Positions 23,491-35,789 are shown, counted from the first letter of the stretch. The stretch: 64,000 bases of DNA from Omphiscola glabra (GCA_964017045.1 OZ024809.1:4340012-4404011); one strand, 5' to 3'. Notes: a model not told the origin generated them from the letters alone. Numbers and translations are program-made.

Positions 23491-24348
23491 AAAAATTTAT
23501 AAAAACGGAAATTAAATTTGTAATTTAAAAAAAAAATACAGCAAGAAGGAATACGTTCTAACATGTTTTAAAAAGTTTAAGACTTAAAACAACAACAAAA
23601 CCAAATAAACCAACAACAAATCCAACAACAAAACCAAATAAACCAACAACAAATCCTACAACAAAACCTAACTTTTTTTAGTTTTTAGCATTGCAATCGA
23701 GTGTCTCCTTCTTAACCGCTAGGATGTCATCGCTTCCCGGATGACCCGATAGCCAAGGTCGACTTCAGCAATCAGGACGCTATATTTATCAAACTGCTGC
23801 TAATGTATGCACAGAGCTGCCCCGGGAAGGCCTCAGTGTTCACTCGCCGTGCACTCGTGTTGGATGTATTTTTGGATATACCGTCCATAAAATTTAAACA
23901 TAAAATTCACCACCCTGAATTGCCAGACATTACGCTGTAAATAGATTTATCATGCACGACCGGGTTGGAGGCCAGGGTTGCAGGGGTGGCGGTGGAAAAA
24001 GCGGGGGTGGGGGGGGGAGAATGATATCAAAATAATTTATTGGACCTCGGTTATTGCCCGACCTCTCATCTATTCAATTCCTTTCTTCACACAAATGACA
24101 TTGAAGTGATTTTTATAAAAAAAAATATTATTTGTATTTTTCGTTTCGATTATTTTGTTTGATTTATTTTGTGTGTGTGTGTGTGGAAAGTGATGAGTAG
24201 AGGGTGGGGAGGAATGTAGTTTATTGGTTATTCTCAAAATCTCCAAAATGAAATCTGGAACAGCGATTCTACTGCATATAACATGTTGTTGTGGCATAGG
24301 TTAGCTGACGACGACTCGCCTAGTTTAACATTTTTTTTCTCCTTCCAT
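23491..24348. other. Unassigned sequence
   Basis: CAACAACAAA-type runs (23588-23668) are followed by single-copy sequence without a recognisable gene and a (GT)n run near 24171-24183. Confidence 0.5.
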
Positions 24349-24665
24349 TTTTAGTAATATCATCATTTAGTAATATCATCATTTTAGTAATATCATCATT
24401 TTAGTAATATCATCACTTTTAGTAATACCATCATTTTTAGTAATATCATCATTTTTAGTAATATCATCATTTAAGTAATACATTCATTTTAGTAATATGG
24501 TGATATCATTATTTTAGTAATATCATTATTTTAACAATATCATTATTTTAGTAATATCATCATTTAATTAATACCATGAAGAAGTATATCATCAATTTAG
24601 TAATATCTTATTTAAGCAATTTCATCATTTAAGTAATATTATCATTTTTGTAATATCATTATTAC
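24349..24665. repeat. Degenerate 16-18-bp minisatellite
   Basis: Units of the type TTTTAGTAATATCATCA. Confidence 0.85.
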
Positions 24666-24807
24666 TTTCGATTTCACGCTTAATTCGATAACGATCATCA
24701 TCGTAATCATGAACCTGTTTGAAATAAGAGATCCTGCAAGTTAATCTGTTCTCCCTACGTCACCTGATCTGATCGTTAGATCGTCTGATGAATTCTGTCA
24801 TGTCATA

Positions 24808-24997
24808 TACCGTATCCGGAAATTTGTTTGAAAGATTTTTCGTCGACGGAAAATTGATCGCTCGAAAAGAAATATGACGCAGAATTTTAACGTGTGAAAT
24901 GAAAAAAATATTCAACCAACCTTCCGTTCGATCAAATTTCCGTCGATCAATTTTCCGTTGACGAAATTTCTTTCAAATAAATTTCCGGTAACCGTCA
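24808..24997. mobile_element. Foldback MITE rich in CGTCGATC-type motifs (family D, copy 1)
   Basis: Long imperfect inverted repeats: the left end reads CCGGAAATTTGTTTGAAAGA and GACGGAAAATTGATCG, the right end CGATCAATTTTCCGTTGACG and TCTTTCAAATAAATTTCCGG. The element is about 190 bp. A half copy lies at 53390-53525. Confidence 0.6.
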
Positions 24998-25017
24998 TTT
25001 ATCTTTCCTGGTGGAGC

Positions 25018-25124
25018 AGATCATGGGTGTAGTGCCCACATCTTATCCGCAGGGCGTTAAGAAGTTACGATGCAGATCATGGGTGTAGTACCCACATCTT
25101 GTCCGCAGGGCGTTAGGAAGTTAT
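25018..25124. repeat. 57-bp tandem duplication
   Basis: Two copies of a segment starting GCAGATCATGGGTGTAGT and ending GGGCGTTAAGAAGTTA. Confidence 0.85.
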
Positions 25125-26936
25125 GAACAATTATTGGCTTTTCCATCCCACCCAGCCGCTAGAGTTTGACGCCCTGGGTGGATCTTTGGATTTTCCGCAC
25201 CCTCACCTGATTAACATAAATCTATCATGCATTTCTCATGAACGTGCTACCAGCTGCCTCAAAAATAAGGGCCACCCAAGAAAACAAAAACAACAACTGC
25301 TTTGAGTCGAATCGGTGAAGATTTACTCCTGGGTTCTGGACATTCACGGGATAAAGTGGAGTCGTGGGGACGTGGAGTCGTGGGGACGGTTTAGCAACAT
25401 TGAACACGGGCAGGTCTAGCCATCTGTGTTCCGCCATGACCCATGACCCAGTCGATGCAATGCCGTAAAGGGAGAGGGGGGCTAGCTGGAGGAGTTTTGT
25501 CCGTTAGTGATAAGCTTCATCACTTGTGTCTGGTTTCTCCGCTACGGTTGACTGACTTTAGGATGATCACGTCAACTCCATCCTCCACCCGCCTTGCCTT
25601 AAAAAAAATATTTTAATATCGTTTGTCCCACAGCATAATGTAAACAAGAGTGTTGGGCCTTAGATTTGAAATTCCGGAAGGACGGGTGCATGACGGTGGG
25701 CACTTGAGGACGGTGCTTGCACTCGTCGCAGAAACAGGGCGGCAGATTAGAGAAAAAAATTAAAGCACTTCGAATTATAGTGTTAAGCTATAGGTAGGAC
25801 AAGCTCTTCAAATCTAGACGATCGGACGGCATGGGGTTCACAGTAATTTTCATATGGATAATTATACAGTTTCGGCACTTCATCGCCAGGCCGAGTGAAA
25901 GATTTTAACAGTCCAGAACGCCAGTGTAACGACCAGGATTTAACCATAAGGGGCGTAGTCAGAAGGGGGGACGGGTGAAGTCACGAGTAGAGTATGGGCA
26001 TAGTAAGGAGGGTGGAAAAGCGTAGTTAGCAGCGGAGCAAAGGTGTAGCCCGAAGGAAACATTAGTCTAGTCAAGTAGGTAGCTTTGGGGGGAGGGGGGG
26101 CTGGGGTAGTCACGAACACATCATGGGCGTAGCAAAGAGGGTGGAAAAGCGTAGTTAGCAGCGCAGCATAGGCGTAGCCAGAATGTGAGCGAGTTGGACA
26201 TCAGCTTAAATTGAAGGTCGCCTACTGGACAAAAAAATGGATGACTTTTCACCGAATAAATCCCGTTACACCAGATCCATCTGGCGTTGTGTGTGTGTGT
26301 ACGAGTGTATGCGAGTGTATGTGAGTGTGCGTGCATGCGTGTGTGTGCCTATGTGTGTGTGTTTTTGCGTGTGCAACATATATTATTGACACATTCCAGT
26401 AGTATTATATTTGTCATAAATAGTACTAGTATTTATTTTTACATTTCCTTTATTTTTAGTTTTAGGGTAAAACTGTATCTGTATAATTAATTTTGGTTTT
26501 CAGATAAAATATATTACATACGTTCTATCAGATGTATAAATCTGTCCTTGAAACAGCTTGGTGGGAAAACTGTAGTGAAAAAAAAAACCAACGATAAATC
26601 AATATGCCTTAAATTATTATCTTTTAATCACCTTTTAGTGAGGGCTAGATATGTCCCGCGGGCTTGAGTTTACAAATATATCTATTTCAGTCTCACTGTC
26701 TAGGAGATCTTAAGGTGACATAAAAAAAATAACAATTTAGACAAGGACTAGGTGGAAAACACAACGCATTGCTTAGTGGGGTAGGGTGGCTATGTAGTGT
26801 ACCAAAGTCTAGCCCCCCCCCCCAACCCACACCAGTTAGACACGTCGGTGACTCCACCGTGTGATGACAAGTGTATGTTTAAAAAAAAGGGGGGTGGGGG
26901 AGCCGATTTAAAAGTTCGAAGTTTAAATCCAACCAA
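25125..26936. other. Unassigned sequence
   Basis: No gene recognised. A segment of about 100 bp is duplicated (around 25990-26060 and 26115-26180, both with GAGGGTGGAAAAGCGTAGTT). A (GT)n-rich stretch lies at 26288-26370. Confidence 0.5.
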
Positions 26937-27006
26937 CAGGGGCGTGTCTAGAGGGGTGCGGGGGTGCGGACGGCAACGGGTGACACCAACCCTAGCTACG
27001 CCACTG
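26937..27006. mobile_element. Very short hAT-like MITE remnant
   Basis: A 70-bp segment begins CAGGGGCGTGTCTAG and ends CTAGCTACGCCACTG, so the ends are related inverted repeats of the same type as family C. The flanks CCAACCAA and CCAAGCAG match at 6 of 8 positions, a weak target duplication. Confidence 0.4.
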
Positions 27007-27374
27007 CCAAGCAGTTCGCCAAAATATTTTATTCAACATTCCGGTTACAAGTTACACTGTAAAAAAACAAAAAAAAAAAAAAAAACAACAACAAAACAAC
27101 AACAGCAGCAACAGCAACAACAACAACAACAAAGGTGCGCCTATTCTAAAGGGTTGTTTCGTATTTGTATTTGTCGTCTGCCGAGGAAGGCTCTTAGCCG
27201 TGACGTCCTTGTCTTATCGTCCTGTTTCTTAATTCAAGCTTCTACATACCTTGATCTACTGTTTCCTTAACACAGCTTGAACGCACCCCTTCATTTATCA
27301 TCAGCTATTCTATAATTGGCGACGAGTGTTTTTCTAGGCTTGGTGCTGAACGCATCCCCCACCTACACGTGCAT
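27007..27374. other. Unassigned sequence with A-rich and CAA-repeat tract
   Basis: An A-rich run followed by (CAA)n lies at 27060-27132. No gene recognised. Confidence 0.5.
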
Positions 27375-28545
27375 GTAGAGACCGACCGAAAGGGATTTTC
27401 TGATTTCGGCCGAAACCGAAACTAGGCCGAAAGTTAAAAATGACTTTCGGCCGAAACAAAAAAGCTTGACCAGACTTTTGGCCGAAAGAGACGCCGAAAC
27501 CAAAAGCTCAACGAGACTTTTGGCCGAAACCAAAGCCGAAAGATTTAGATATTTTGACAATCGTTCATGCATACATTCTGGATACATCTAAAAATGATGG
27601 TGGAAATGGAAGTGCCAATATTTACATTATTTTATATCAATAAATGAGATCATCGTGTATATTAAATAAAAATATATGGAATTGTTTTGCTCTTACCATA
27701 TGAATTTAAGAGTAGTTTAAATGTCTTAAAATGTATTTTAAAGTAGTATTGTAAGATAAAAAATTTTTTTACCGGGTCTCTTAAAATTGTTGTTCTGACG
27801 GGTCTCGACAGAGAATCGCAAAAGACATCTCGAAATCGTAAATCTTTCGCCAAAATCATAAAAGTAAACAGTTCTGACAGTAGGGCCTACTACATGTTTA
27901 TTATACGAACCAGTGACACGTGCGCACGCGTGTTATTTCGTCAACAACAATGTTTATGATCATAATAATGATGAATTTCAAGAAATAAATGAATTGGCAA
28001 CATTTTATGTTTCCCTTATTAGCATTCTCTAGGATTATTCAATATTATTCACATGAGCCTATGAAAAAATCGATGAGCATGATAATGATAAATCAAAATG
28101 AATACCACAGATGAATGAATTGAATAATTATAAACCTAAGGTTTCCAAATTTTATTTTTGAAAAATTTACAACAAAAAAAGGATATATATATATTATCAT
28201 TCCATTAGTTTTTCTTCCACAAAACTGTTTACATTTGCCCAGGCCTAACTGAAATTTATTTTTTTGGAAATAAAGGGCAAGTAGGTCATCAATCAGTTGT
28301 GAGCAGTTTCCGCAGAGTATTAGTTATATAACATTCGATGACAGCAAGACGTCGAGCAATAATGAATATCGGCCAAGAGACAGACAGACAGACTAACTTC
28401 TGATAGATGACCGAAAAACTCAATAACTTTCAGCCACATGGCTGAAAGTCTCAATAACTTTCGGTCGAAATCGAAATTAAACCGAAAGTTAACTTTTCCT
28501 TTTCGGCCGAAAATGAAATTAAACCGAAATTTGGTCGGTCTCTAC
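27375..28545. mobile_element. 1.17-kb non-autonomous DNA transposon with palindromic subterminal motifs
   Basis: The ends are perfect 13-bp inverted repeats (GTAGAGACCGACC at the left, GGTCGGTCTCTAC at the right). Both ends have clustered TTTCGGCCGAAA-type palindromes (left 27404-27545, right 28435-28515). The AT-rich centre has no open frame of note. No target duplication was recognised, so the superfamily is uncertain. Confidence 0.65.
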
Positions 28546-28606
28546 TTGTAAGATTAGAGAATTGTAAACTATAAATATAACCACTTCCCACATCCTTGAC
28601 AATATG

Positions 28607-28985
28607 TACATGTGAGATGAAAAGTGTGGTGATGTACATCCACCGTTCACCCATGAGATGAAAAGTGTGGTGATGTACATTCACCGCTCACCCATGGGAG
28701 GAAAAGTGTGGTGATGTACATTCACCGCTCACCCATGGGAGGAAAAGTGTGGTGATGTACATCCACCGCTCACCCATGAGATGAAAAGTGTGGTGATATA
28801 CATCCACCGCTCACCCATGAGATGAAAAGTGTGGTGATGTACATCCACCGCTCACCCATGAGATGAAAAGTGTGGTGATGTACATCCACCTCTCACCCAT
28901 GAGATGAAACGTGTGATGATGTACATCCACCGCTCACCCATGAGATGAAACGTGTGGTGATGTACATCCACCGCTCACCCACCGC
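28607..28985. repeat. 41-bp minisatellite
   Basis: About nine units of CCACCGCTCACCCATGAGAT followed by GAAAAGTGTGGTGATGTACA T. Confidence 0.95.
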
Positions 28986-29171
28986 CTCGTAGAAAGAAGG
29001 AGTCTTTAAAAAAAAAAATTAAACATTTTGAAAAGAATTAATTGATCGTTTGTTGTCATAGCCGCTGTCATTGCTTCGATGTAAACACAATGTCGGCTTT
29101 CATTTCATTCAAGGGCCCAAAGTCGTGACATGCAAAATAAGAAAAGATATACTTTGAATGTGCCTCTTGCA

Positions 29172-29345
29172 TAACCGAAATGTGGCAAGGGGCGCTTATC
29201 TGAAAAGTGACAAGGGGCGCTTATATGAAAAGTGGCAAAGGGCGCATAACCGAAAAGTGGCAAGGGGCGCATAACCGAAAAATGGCAAGGGGCGCTCATA
29301 TGAAAAGTGGCAAGGGGCGCACAACCGAAAAGTGGCAATGAGCGC
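29172..29345. repeat. 25-bp minisatellite
   Basis: Seven units of AAAAGTGGCAAGGGGCGCAT AACCG. Confidence 0.9.
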
Positions 29346-30034
29346 ATAGAACCAAGTCAGGACCAGGGGTTGATGCTCCGAGTTTTGCTTTGACTCTCTC
29401 CCCCCCCCCACCACCCCACCCCACGATCCCACACAGACCAACGCATAGGCCTACGTCTCTCGACTCCAAACTGGTAGTGAAAGAATGACGACAAGTTATT
29501 TAATTCATGCTAACATTTCGTCTCGTGCTCCAGGGTGATATCTGGTGACATCTCAGCCACTGTACGTGTGTGAGATAACCATGCACTGATATCACGTGAC
29601 GAGGCTATTTTTGTTCAAAGCAACGCTTTGGTTTGCACAACATTGTTGCAATCAAATTCGGGCGGCTAATTGTAGAGACAGATTCATTCAATGAATCAGC
29701 GAATCTGTGTAAGAGTGACCCGGGAATTCCAGCGGCTCTCAAGCCATAATTGGCAACGGCCTTTACGATGAATGTTGACATTTGGAACGAGAATATTTAC
29801 TTATGTATCACAAATTACGATGATTCTCAAACGACCATTAACAAAATTAAAAAAAAATTTTTTTACTATTCTTAAAACGCTTTGTAGAACAGAATCGTAC
29901 CACAAGTGGTTCTCAAATAATTATACAGAAGAAATTTTCTAAGTAGGTCATGAAAAGATTTCTTCAGAGTGAATTTATTTTTATTTCAACATATTATCTG
30001 AACAAATGTTGACGGGACAGGCCCGCGGGCTTAC
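29346..30034. other. Unassigned sequence
   Basis: No gene recognised. Motifs such as CCAGCGGCTCTCAAG (29725) and AAGTGGTTCTCAAA (29906) resemble hAT ends but do not delimit an element. Confidence 0.4.
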
Positions 30035-30140
30035 TTAGGTGCGGACTTAAGGGAAGACTTACGGGGCATACTGAAGGGAAGATTTACGGGACAGACTTAG
30101 GGGCAGACTTAAAGGAAGTCTTACGGGCAGACTAACGGGG
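30035..30140. repeat. Degenerate minisatellite
   Basis: Five to six units based on GGGCAGACTTA and GGGAAGACTTACG. Confidence 0.6.
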
Positions 30141-30275
30141 CAGAATTAGGGAAATAATCGACACTGAATTACCGACTCCATATAAAAACGGGCGATCCGA
30201 TAATTAACATTTTATTTGATTCGCAACTTATTATTTTAATTATTATTCACATTGGATTTTGGGTAGCTCCAATCC

Positions 30276-30405
30276 TAGTGTCCACATCAGGAGGTCACAT
30301 CATGATGTAAGCCCCATCCTAGTAGTCAGCCCCATCCTAGTTGTCACATCAGGATGTCAGCCCAATCCTTGCAGTCAGCCCCATCCTAGTTGTCACATCA
30401 GGACA
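30276..30405. repeat. Degenerate ~30-bp minisatellite
   Basis: Units based on GTCAGCCCCATCCTAGTTGT and CACATCAGGAT. Confidence 0.75.
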
Positions 30406-30449
30406 ACGTCCGTCACAATGTGTTTTCTTTTTTTCTCCCTTTATGAAAG

Positions 30450-30945
30450 CGCAAAACTGAATGATTTTCCAAAATACAAAGCTGAACGATTTCCCAAAAT
30501 ACAAAACTGAATGATTTCCCAAAATACAAAGCTGAACGATTTCCCAAAATACAAAGCTGAACGATTTCCCAAAATACGAAGCTGAATGATTTCCCAAAAT
30601 ACGAAGCTGAATGATTTCCCAAAATACAAAGCTGAACGATTTCCCAAAATACAAAGCTGAACGATTTTCCAAAATACAAAGCTGAACGATTTCCCAAAAT
30701 AAAAAGCTGAATGATTTCCCAAAATACAAAACTGAATGATTTCCCAAAATACGAAGCTGAATGATTTCCCAAAATACGAAGCTGAACGATTTCCCAAAAT
30801 ACAAAACTGAATGATTTCCCAAAATACAAAGCTGAATGATTTCCCAAAATACAAAGCTGAATGATTTCCCAAAATACAAAGCTGAACGATTTCCCAAAAA
30901 AAAAGCTGAATGATTTCCCAAAATACAAAACTGAATGTTTTCATA
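30450..30945. repeat. 25-bp minisatellite
   Basis: About 20 units of GCTGAACGATTTCCCAAAAT ACAAA, with AACGATT/AATGATT and ACAAA/ACGAA variants. Frames of up to 190 codons on the minus strand are array translation. Confidence 0.95.
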
Positions 30946-31084
30946 ATTTGTGTTAGAAATTAGTTACTTAGAAGTTAGTTGTGTTATAAGTTAGCTGTGT
31001 AAGGATTTCGATTACAGACCAGTAAAAATCTACGTGCGGCGTCTAAATAGACCAATACTTATGCTTCGAGTTTCTAGCTGTTCA

Positions 31085-31300
31085 TGGGACTCTAAGTGCA
31101 CACGGACATCATAAATGTCCCCCTAAGTGCTTGTGCACATGGTGACCATGAATTTACCCCTAAGTGCTTGTACCTACGGTGACTATGCATTTCCCCTTGA
31201 GTGCTTGTGCATATGGTAACCATGAATTTGCCCTTGAGTGCTTGTGCACACGGCGACTATGAATGTCCCTCTAAGTGCATATGCACACAGTGACTACAGC
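31085..31300. repeat. ~37-bp minisatellite
   Basis: Five to six diverged units based on CTAAGTGCTTGTGCACATGG and TGACCATGAATTTGCCC. Confidence 0.8.
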
Positions 31301-31876
31301 CTCTGCGGGATATCCTTACAATTCTCAGCGTTTTGTTTAAATGACAAAAGAAAAACAACACAGAAACCGAGCATCGAAGTAGCCATCTCTCCCTGGTCCC
31401 ATCTTATCTGGTCACGTCTGCTAAAGTCAGGCACAGTCAACTCAAGGTGACGAAATTCCTCACATATTTGTCCGCCACCAGAAGACGTTTTTTTAAAGTT
31501 CACAAACATGTCTGGACATGCACAGCTCTTCGGGGGTTTCCCGGTTTCATTAACAAACTCCGCTCGTTCGTTCGTTCCATTGTGTACCATCTCCTGGTGC
31601 TTTTTTTCCCCCTGGTTATAATTTTTGCACCTCTTCCTTTTTATAGTTTTTCTTGTAGTCAACTTGAAGGTCTCAGTTTCTCAATATCCAATGATGTTCT
31701 CTAAGAAAAGAGGGAAACGAAGGGGTCCTGAAAACTCAGCATAAAAGAAAAAAACAACAACCATTTTTTTTGTAGAATACTATTTAGCCCTGAGATAGAA
31801 CCTATTTATGCTCTTGTTTTTATTTGAGTTCTTTTTAAATGTACAGCCGGACAACTTTTAAAAGTTTATTAGTGTC
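31301..31876. other. Unassigned sequence
   Basis: No gene or repeat recognised. Confidence 0.5.
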
Positions 31877-32257
31877 AATGGTCTACGATGAGTCGATTGT
31901 TTTGTCACGTGATAGCGTAAGTACGAGTAAGACTTCCGGAAGGCTGTCTGCAACACACTAGTTGCTCACAAATTTTTCTTCAAACAACTTTCTTCCTTTA
32001 ATCATAACTGAATTATAATTATTGTCACATTTATGAATGTCATTAAAAAAAACACGTCTATTCAAGAATATTTTGAAAAGAAAAATTTTAATTAACATTG
32101 GGGAAGCGCTGATGGAGACAAACATTTTGCTTTAGAATTAATGATAATGGCTGATCAGCTGTTATCTGTTGTTATGTGTTGTTATGGGTAGCACAGGCTA
32201 CCGAAGGCTTACACGTATCACGTGACAAAACAAGGAAGTGACTCATCGTAGTCCATT
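31877..32257. mobile_element. Foldback MITE with long terminal inverted repeats
   Basis: About 65-75 bp at each end are inverted copies: ATGGTCTACGATGAGTC and TTGTTTTGTCACGTGATA at the left, TATCACGTGACAAAACAA and GACTCATCGTAGTCCAT at the right. The central 230 bp is AT-rich and non-coding. Superfamily not determined. Confidence 0.65.
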
Positions 32258-32480
32258 TCTCGTTTATTTGTGACACTGTAATTCAATCTTCTTGATAGCA
32301 TCATGGGAACCCCATTTTTCTTCTCTTTATTTTATAGCCCCTCTACTTGTTGTTTTCGTGTTGGGGGTGGCAGAGGGAGGAACTACAGGGGGAGAGGGGC
32401 AGGGGCAGGCATTTTAAAATCCGTTTCTATTAACTTCACTATTTTTCGTGTCTCTCTTTTCGTGGCACAATTTTCGGAAA

Positions 32481-32690
32481 GACTAATTGACCCACTTCCC
32501 GTCATCTTATCGAGCTGAAACTTGGCGCACAGACTCGTTGCCGACGACAACACATTCTTTCAAATGTTCAGCCCCAACCCCCAAAATCAGTGTTTCTCTT
32601 TTTTAAAGGAGTGTGGGGGGGGGGGCGAGCTGAGGGAAATATTTTTTAAGAAATGTCGCCATCGCTAAGTCGCGCAATAATGCAGAAAAC
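32481..32690 (-). repeat. Dispersed repeat E, copy 1
   Basis: It shares CTAATTGACCCACTTCCCGT and GAGCTGAAACTTGGCGCACA with the copies at 58.5 and 61.2 kb. Similarity to the 58.5-kb copy continues through an AAAATCAG and a TTTTTTAAAGG block for about 200 bp. It is non-coding and not a family I can name. Confidence 0.6.
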
Positions 32691-32854
32691 ATTTCTGGGT
32701 TAACTTTACAATTTTTTACGGAAAAAAACAACAATACAATATATTTTTGAAGTTAAAAATATAATAAAATATGAAACGTGTTTTCACCAGAAGTTTAGCC
32801 AATTTACATAACCGCTTTTTAATTTCATAATGGAAACTGTCTGTGATGATGACG

Positions 32855-32930
32855 ATTGATTACTTATATAGTGCTTGTGTCCGTACTATTTTAGCAGGCT
32901 CACGGCGCTCTGATGTCATAGAGAAACGTC
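32855..32930. repeat. Short dispersed repeat F, copy 1
   Basis: CTTATATAGTGCT followed about 30 bases later by AGGCTCACGGCGCT matches the layout at 57.28-57.35 kb. Sequences of the TTATATAGCGCT type are common at the ends of invertebrate retroposons. Confidence 0.35.
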
Positions 32931-33519
32931 TTTAAATGTTTATTAATTACTTTTTTTTTTTCATTTTTAATGGCCGTCAAAGATTGAGGCAAACTGATGA
33001 TTTAGGCGCTATAGCTTGAAAAGAGCGCACTCCGTATGGCTTCTTTCTGTGTCCATCCACACTGGGAACTCCCAGAAGAGCGCAGTTTGAAGAGCGCATG
33101 TTCTTTAAGGATACAAGTCTGCGATGAACCCGTTCACAAAGTAATCATATCGTTGAACTGTTGGATTAATCCAAAAATTATATTTACATATTCTAAGTAA
33201 ATTTCTGTTTTCTCCGTCGTTTCATTCATCGTGAATTATTTGCATGATTTAAATATATTTTTAGTATTTTATATACATTAAGTTTGATGCACAACTCAAA
33301 ATGTGAGGCGGGTCACAAAACTTTATGAAAAACTGGTTCGAGCCAAAAGAAAATAGGACATGGGGAAAAGCTATTAAGAAAATAATAAGAATAAAGAATA
33401 TTTCGTTGCTTCGCGGGCCGCAAAGTGGGTGCTGGCGGGCCGCAAAGTGGGTGCGAGGTTTTTTGTTTGTTTCAAAGAATGCATCTATCAGGTGTGTCTT
33501 TTTTAAAGCGATTAAAAAA
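32931..33519. other. Unassigned sequence
   Basis: GCGGGCCGCAAAGTGGGTGC occurs twice in tandem (33413-33452); such GCGGGCCGC blocks are common in hAT termini, but nothing more can be assigned. Confidence 0.4.
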
Positions 33520-33880
33520 GAGTCAAATTAGTCATCACTGTTGTAAAAGTCAAATTAGTCATCACTGTTGTAAAAGTCAAATTAGTCATCACTGTTGTAA
33601 AAGTCAAATTAGTCATCACTGTTGTAAAAGTCAAATTAGTCATCACTGTTGTAAAAGTCAAATTAGTCATCACTGTTGTAAAAGTCAAATTAGTCATCAC
33701 TGTTGTAAAAGTCAAATTAGTCATAACTGTTGTAAAAGTCAAATTAGTCATCACTGTTGTAAAAGTCAAATGAGTCATCACTGTTGTAAAAGTCAAATTA
33801 ATCATCACTGTTGTAAAAGTCTAGACAGCCGACACTATTGTACAAGTCAAGTCTACAATGTTGTAAAGGTCTAGTCAGCC
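33520..33880. repeat. 27-bp minisatellite
   Basis: About 13 units of AAGTCAAATTAGTCATCACT GTTGTAA. The left units are identical and the right ones diverged. Confidence 0.95.
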
Positions 33881-34465
33881 GACACTATTACACAAGTCAA
33901 GCCAGTCGTCAATGGATCAAGTGTCTAATTACAACCCTGACTCCTTCTAGTCTCGACTGCCACCTGAATTAACAATCTTCCTGCGACCATGGATAATCTA
34001 ACCATATGCACGCCACGCACCAGTGATTTCAAAGTCACAAAGGTGATAACAGTGCTCGACACAAAATAGTTTTACCTATAGAATGCCCCCCCCCCTTTCC
34101 CAGTCTCTTTTTTCTTGACCTATCGGCGTAACCTAATAACATGATTTTAGAGATGACGCTAAACGACAGCGAGGCGCCTTCATTTTATTAGGAACATTTT
34201 GTTTAGATCACAACCTTAAAATGTCAACCTATTCAATCAAAAGATGCACCAACCTGTTTCCCCAAAATATATATTAATACGCGTATTTTGCATTAAAAAA
34301 TGACGATTTGGTGCCCTCTAAAGATGGCGCTCTGGGTGGCCCACTCTTAGTTCCCCGCCACTTTTCGCACGACCCAGATTGTAGAATCACTCCCTCCCCC
34401 AGCCTACTCCAAACTTCCTTTTCACATGTCTTTTTCTAACATATATCCGTTGTCTGTATCTACAC
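33881..34465. other. Unassigned sequence
   Basis: No gene or repeat recognised. Confidence 0.5.
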
Positions 34466-34565
34466 CAGGAGTCGGCAAACTACGCCCCGCGGGCCGGATA
34501 CGGCGCGCCATGTCGGTGTATTCGGCCCGCCGAGGCAATAGTGACTTTGAAGTCACCGACGATTT
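34466..34565. mobile_element. hAT (Charlie-like) terminal fragment
   Basis: CAGGAGTCGGCAAACTACGC followed by CCCGCGGGCCGGATACGGC matches the usual terminus of hAT-Charlie-type elements (CAGGGGTCGGCAAACT and GGCCCGCGGGCC). No opposite end was found nearby, so the right border is approximate. Confidence 0.5.
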
Positions 34566-34743
34566 TTTTTCCAAATTTAAGATTGAACAAACTCAAAGTA
34601 TTTCATAACAGAAGGTGGAAAAGTATTGTTAAAGAGGGAAATGTTTAGTTGAACCAAAGGCCTAGCTAGAATATTTGGCGCCTAGGGACAATATGCCCCC
34701 CTCTGCCCCATAAGCTACAAGTCAGAGTTGAACGAAATGACAA

Positions 34744-34807
34744 GGCTGTTTCAATTTCTGGCTGTTTCAATTTCTGGCTGTTTCAATTTCTGGCTGTTTC
34801 AATCATC
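34744..34807. repeat. 16-bp minisatellite
   Basis: Four units of GGCTGTTTCAATTTCT. Confidence 0.9.
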
Positions 34808-35228
34808 GCCAATTCCGGGATTTTGTAAATTATTTTTGTAAACAAAATTTCATTTGAAATGTCCCGACTCACCTCACAACACTTCTGCCAGCAGGATCGA
34901 TTGCTTGAAGGTTTTGTTGCGAGTTCTTTTAACGGAGAGCTGAGAGAAAGATTTTCTCGAAAGACAAGAAGCGCTCTAAATTGTTACCTGCTAGCAGCGG
35001 ATGGCGCTAGGAGTTAGCCTTTTCTGCAAATTCGACTAACCATTTAAAGGAATTGAATCTCATTTTGCAATGACAAACCAAACTTGTGTCCGACAGGTGC
35101 CACTCTGTGAAGGCATTTCATTAAAAAGCAGCAAACAGGTGCAATCTCACGTGAGTTTATGCAAATATTTTTTTAAAAAAGATTTCAAAGGTACTACCAG
35201 AATTGTTTTCCCGACATGTATGTATGTG
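34808..35228. other. Unassigned sequence
   Basis: No gene recognised. Confidence 0.5.
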
Positions 35229-35515
35229 ACAGAATGTCAGAATGAATGTCAGAATGAATGCCAAAATGAATGCCTGAATGATTGCCTGAATGAATATCAG
35301 AATGAATGCCAGAAAGGATGCCAGAATGAATGCCAGAATGAATGCCAGAATGAATGCCAGAATGAATGCCAGAATGAATGCCAGAATGAATGCCAGAATG
35401 AATGCCAGAATGAATGCCAGAATGAATGTCAAAATGAATGCCAGAATGAATGTCAAAATGAATGCCAGAATGAATGTCAGAATGAATGCCATAATGAATG
35501 CTGGAATGCCAAAAA
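35229..35515. repeat. 12-bp minisatellite
   Basis: About 24 units of AATGAATGCCAG. Frames of up to about 150 codons on both strands are array translation. Confidence 0.95.
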
Positions 35516-35789
35516 GAATGCTAGAATAGTGAAAAAAAAATTCATTTGATTTCATTGTAGATGAATTTTCAGCTGAATATCCCTGATTAGCGACCATTCT
35601 GCTAATCACTTAATCAGTGATTTGTCAAAATTCATAAACAAAAAAAATGTAAACTGACCTTTATAAGCTGGCGTTTAGGTGATCAATATGCAAAAGTCAA
35701 CATGTTTGCTCGTTAATTCGTTTCAACTCTTGGCATTACAATCCTTGTTTGAGAAGACATATTCCAAAATAAAACACGGGGAATCTAGT

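Noticed and set aside
22703..23515. 270-codon frame and its overlaps
   Set aside because: It reflects the 21-bp period of the array, with open frames on both strands.
30349..30944. Three overlapping minus-strand frames of 167-190 codons
   Set aside because: They are translations of the 25-bp array in different registers.
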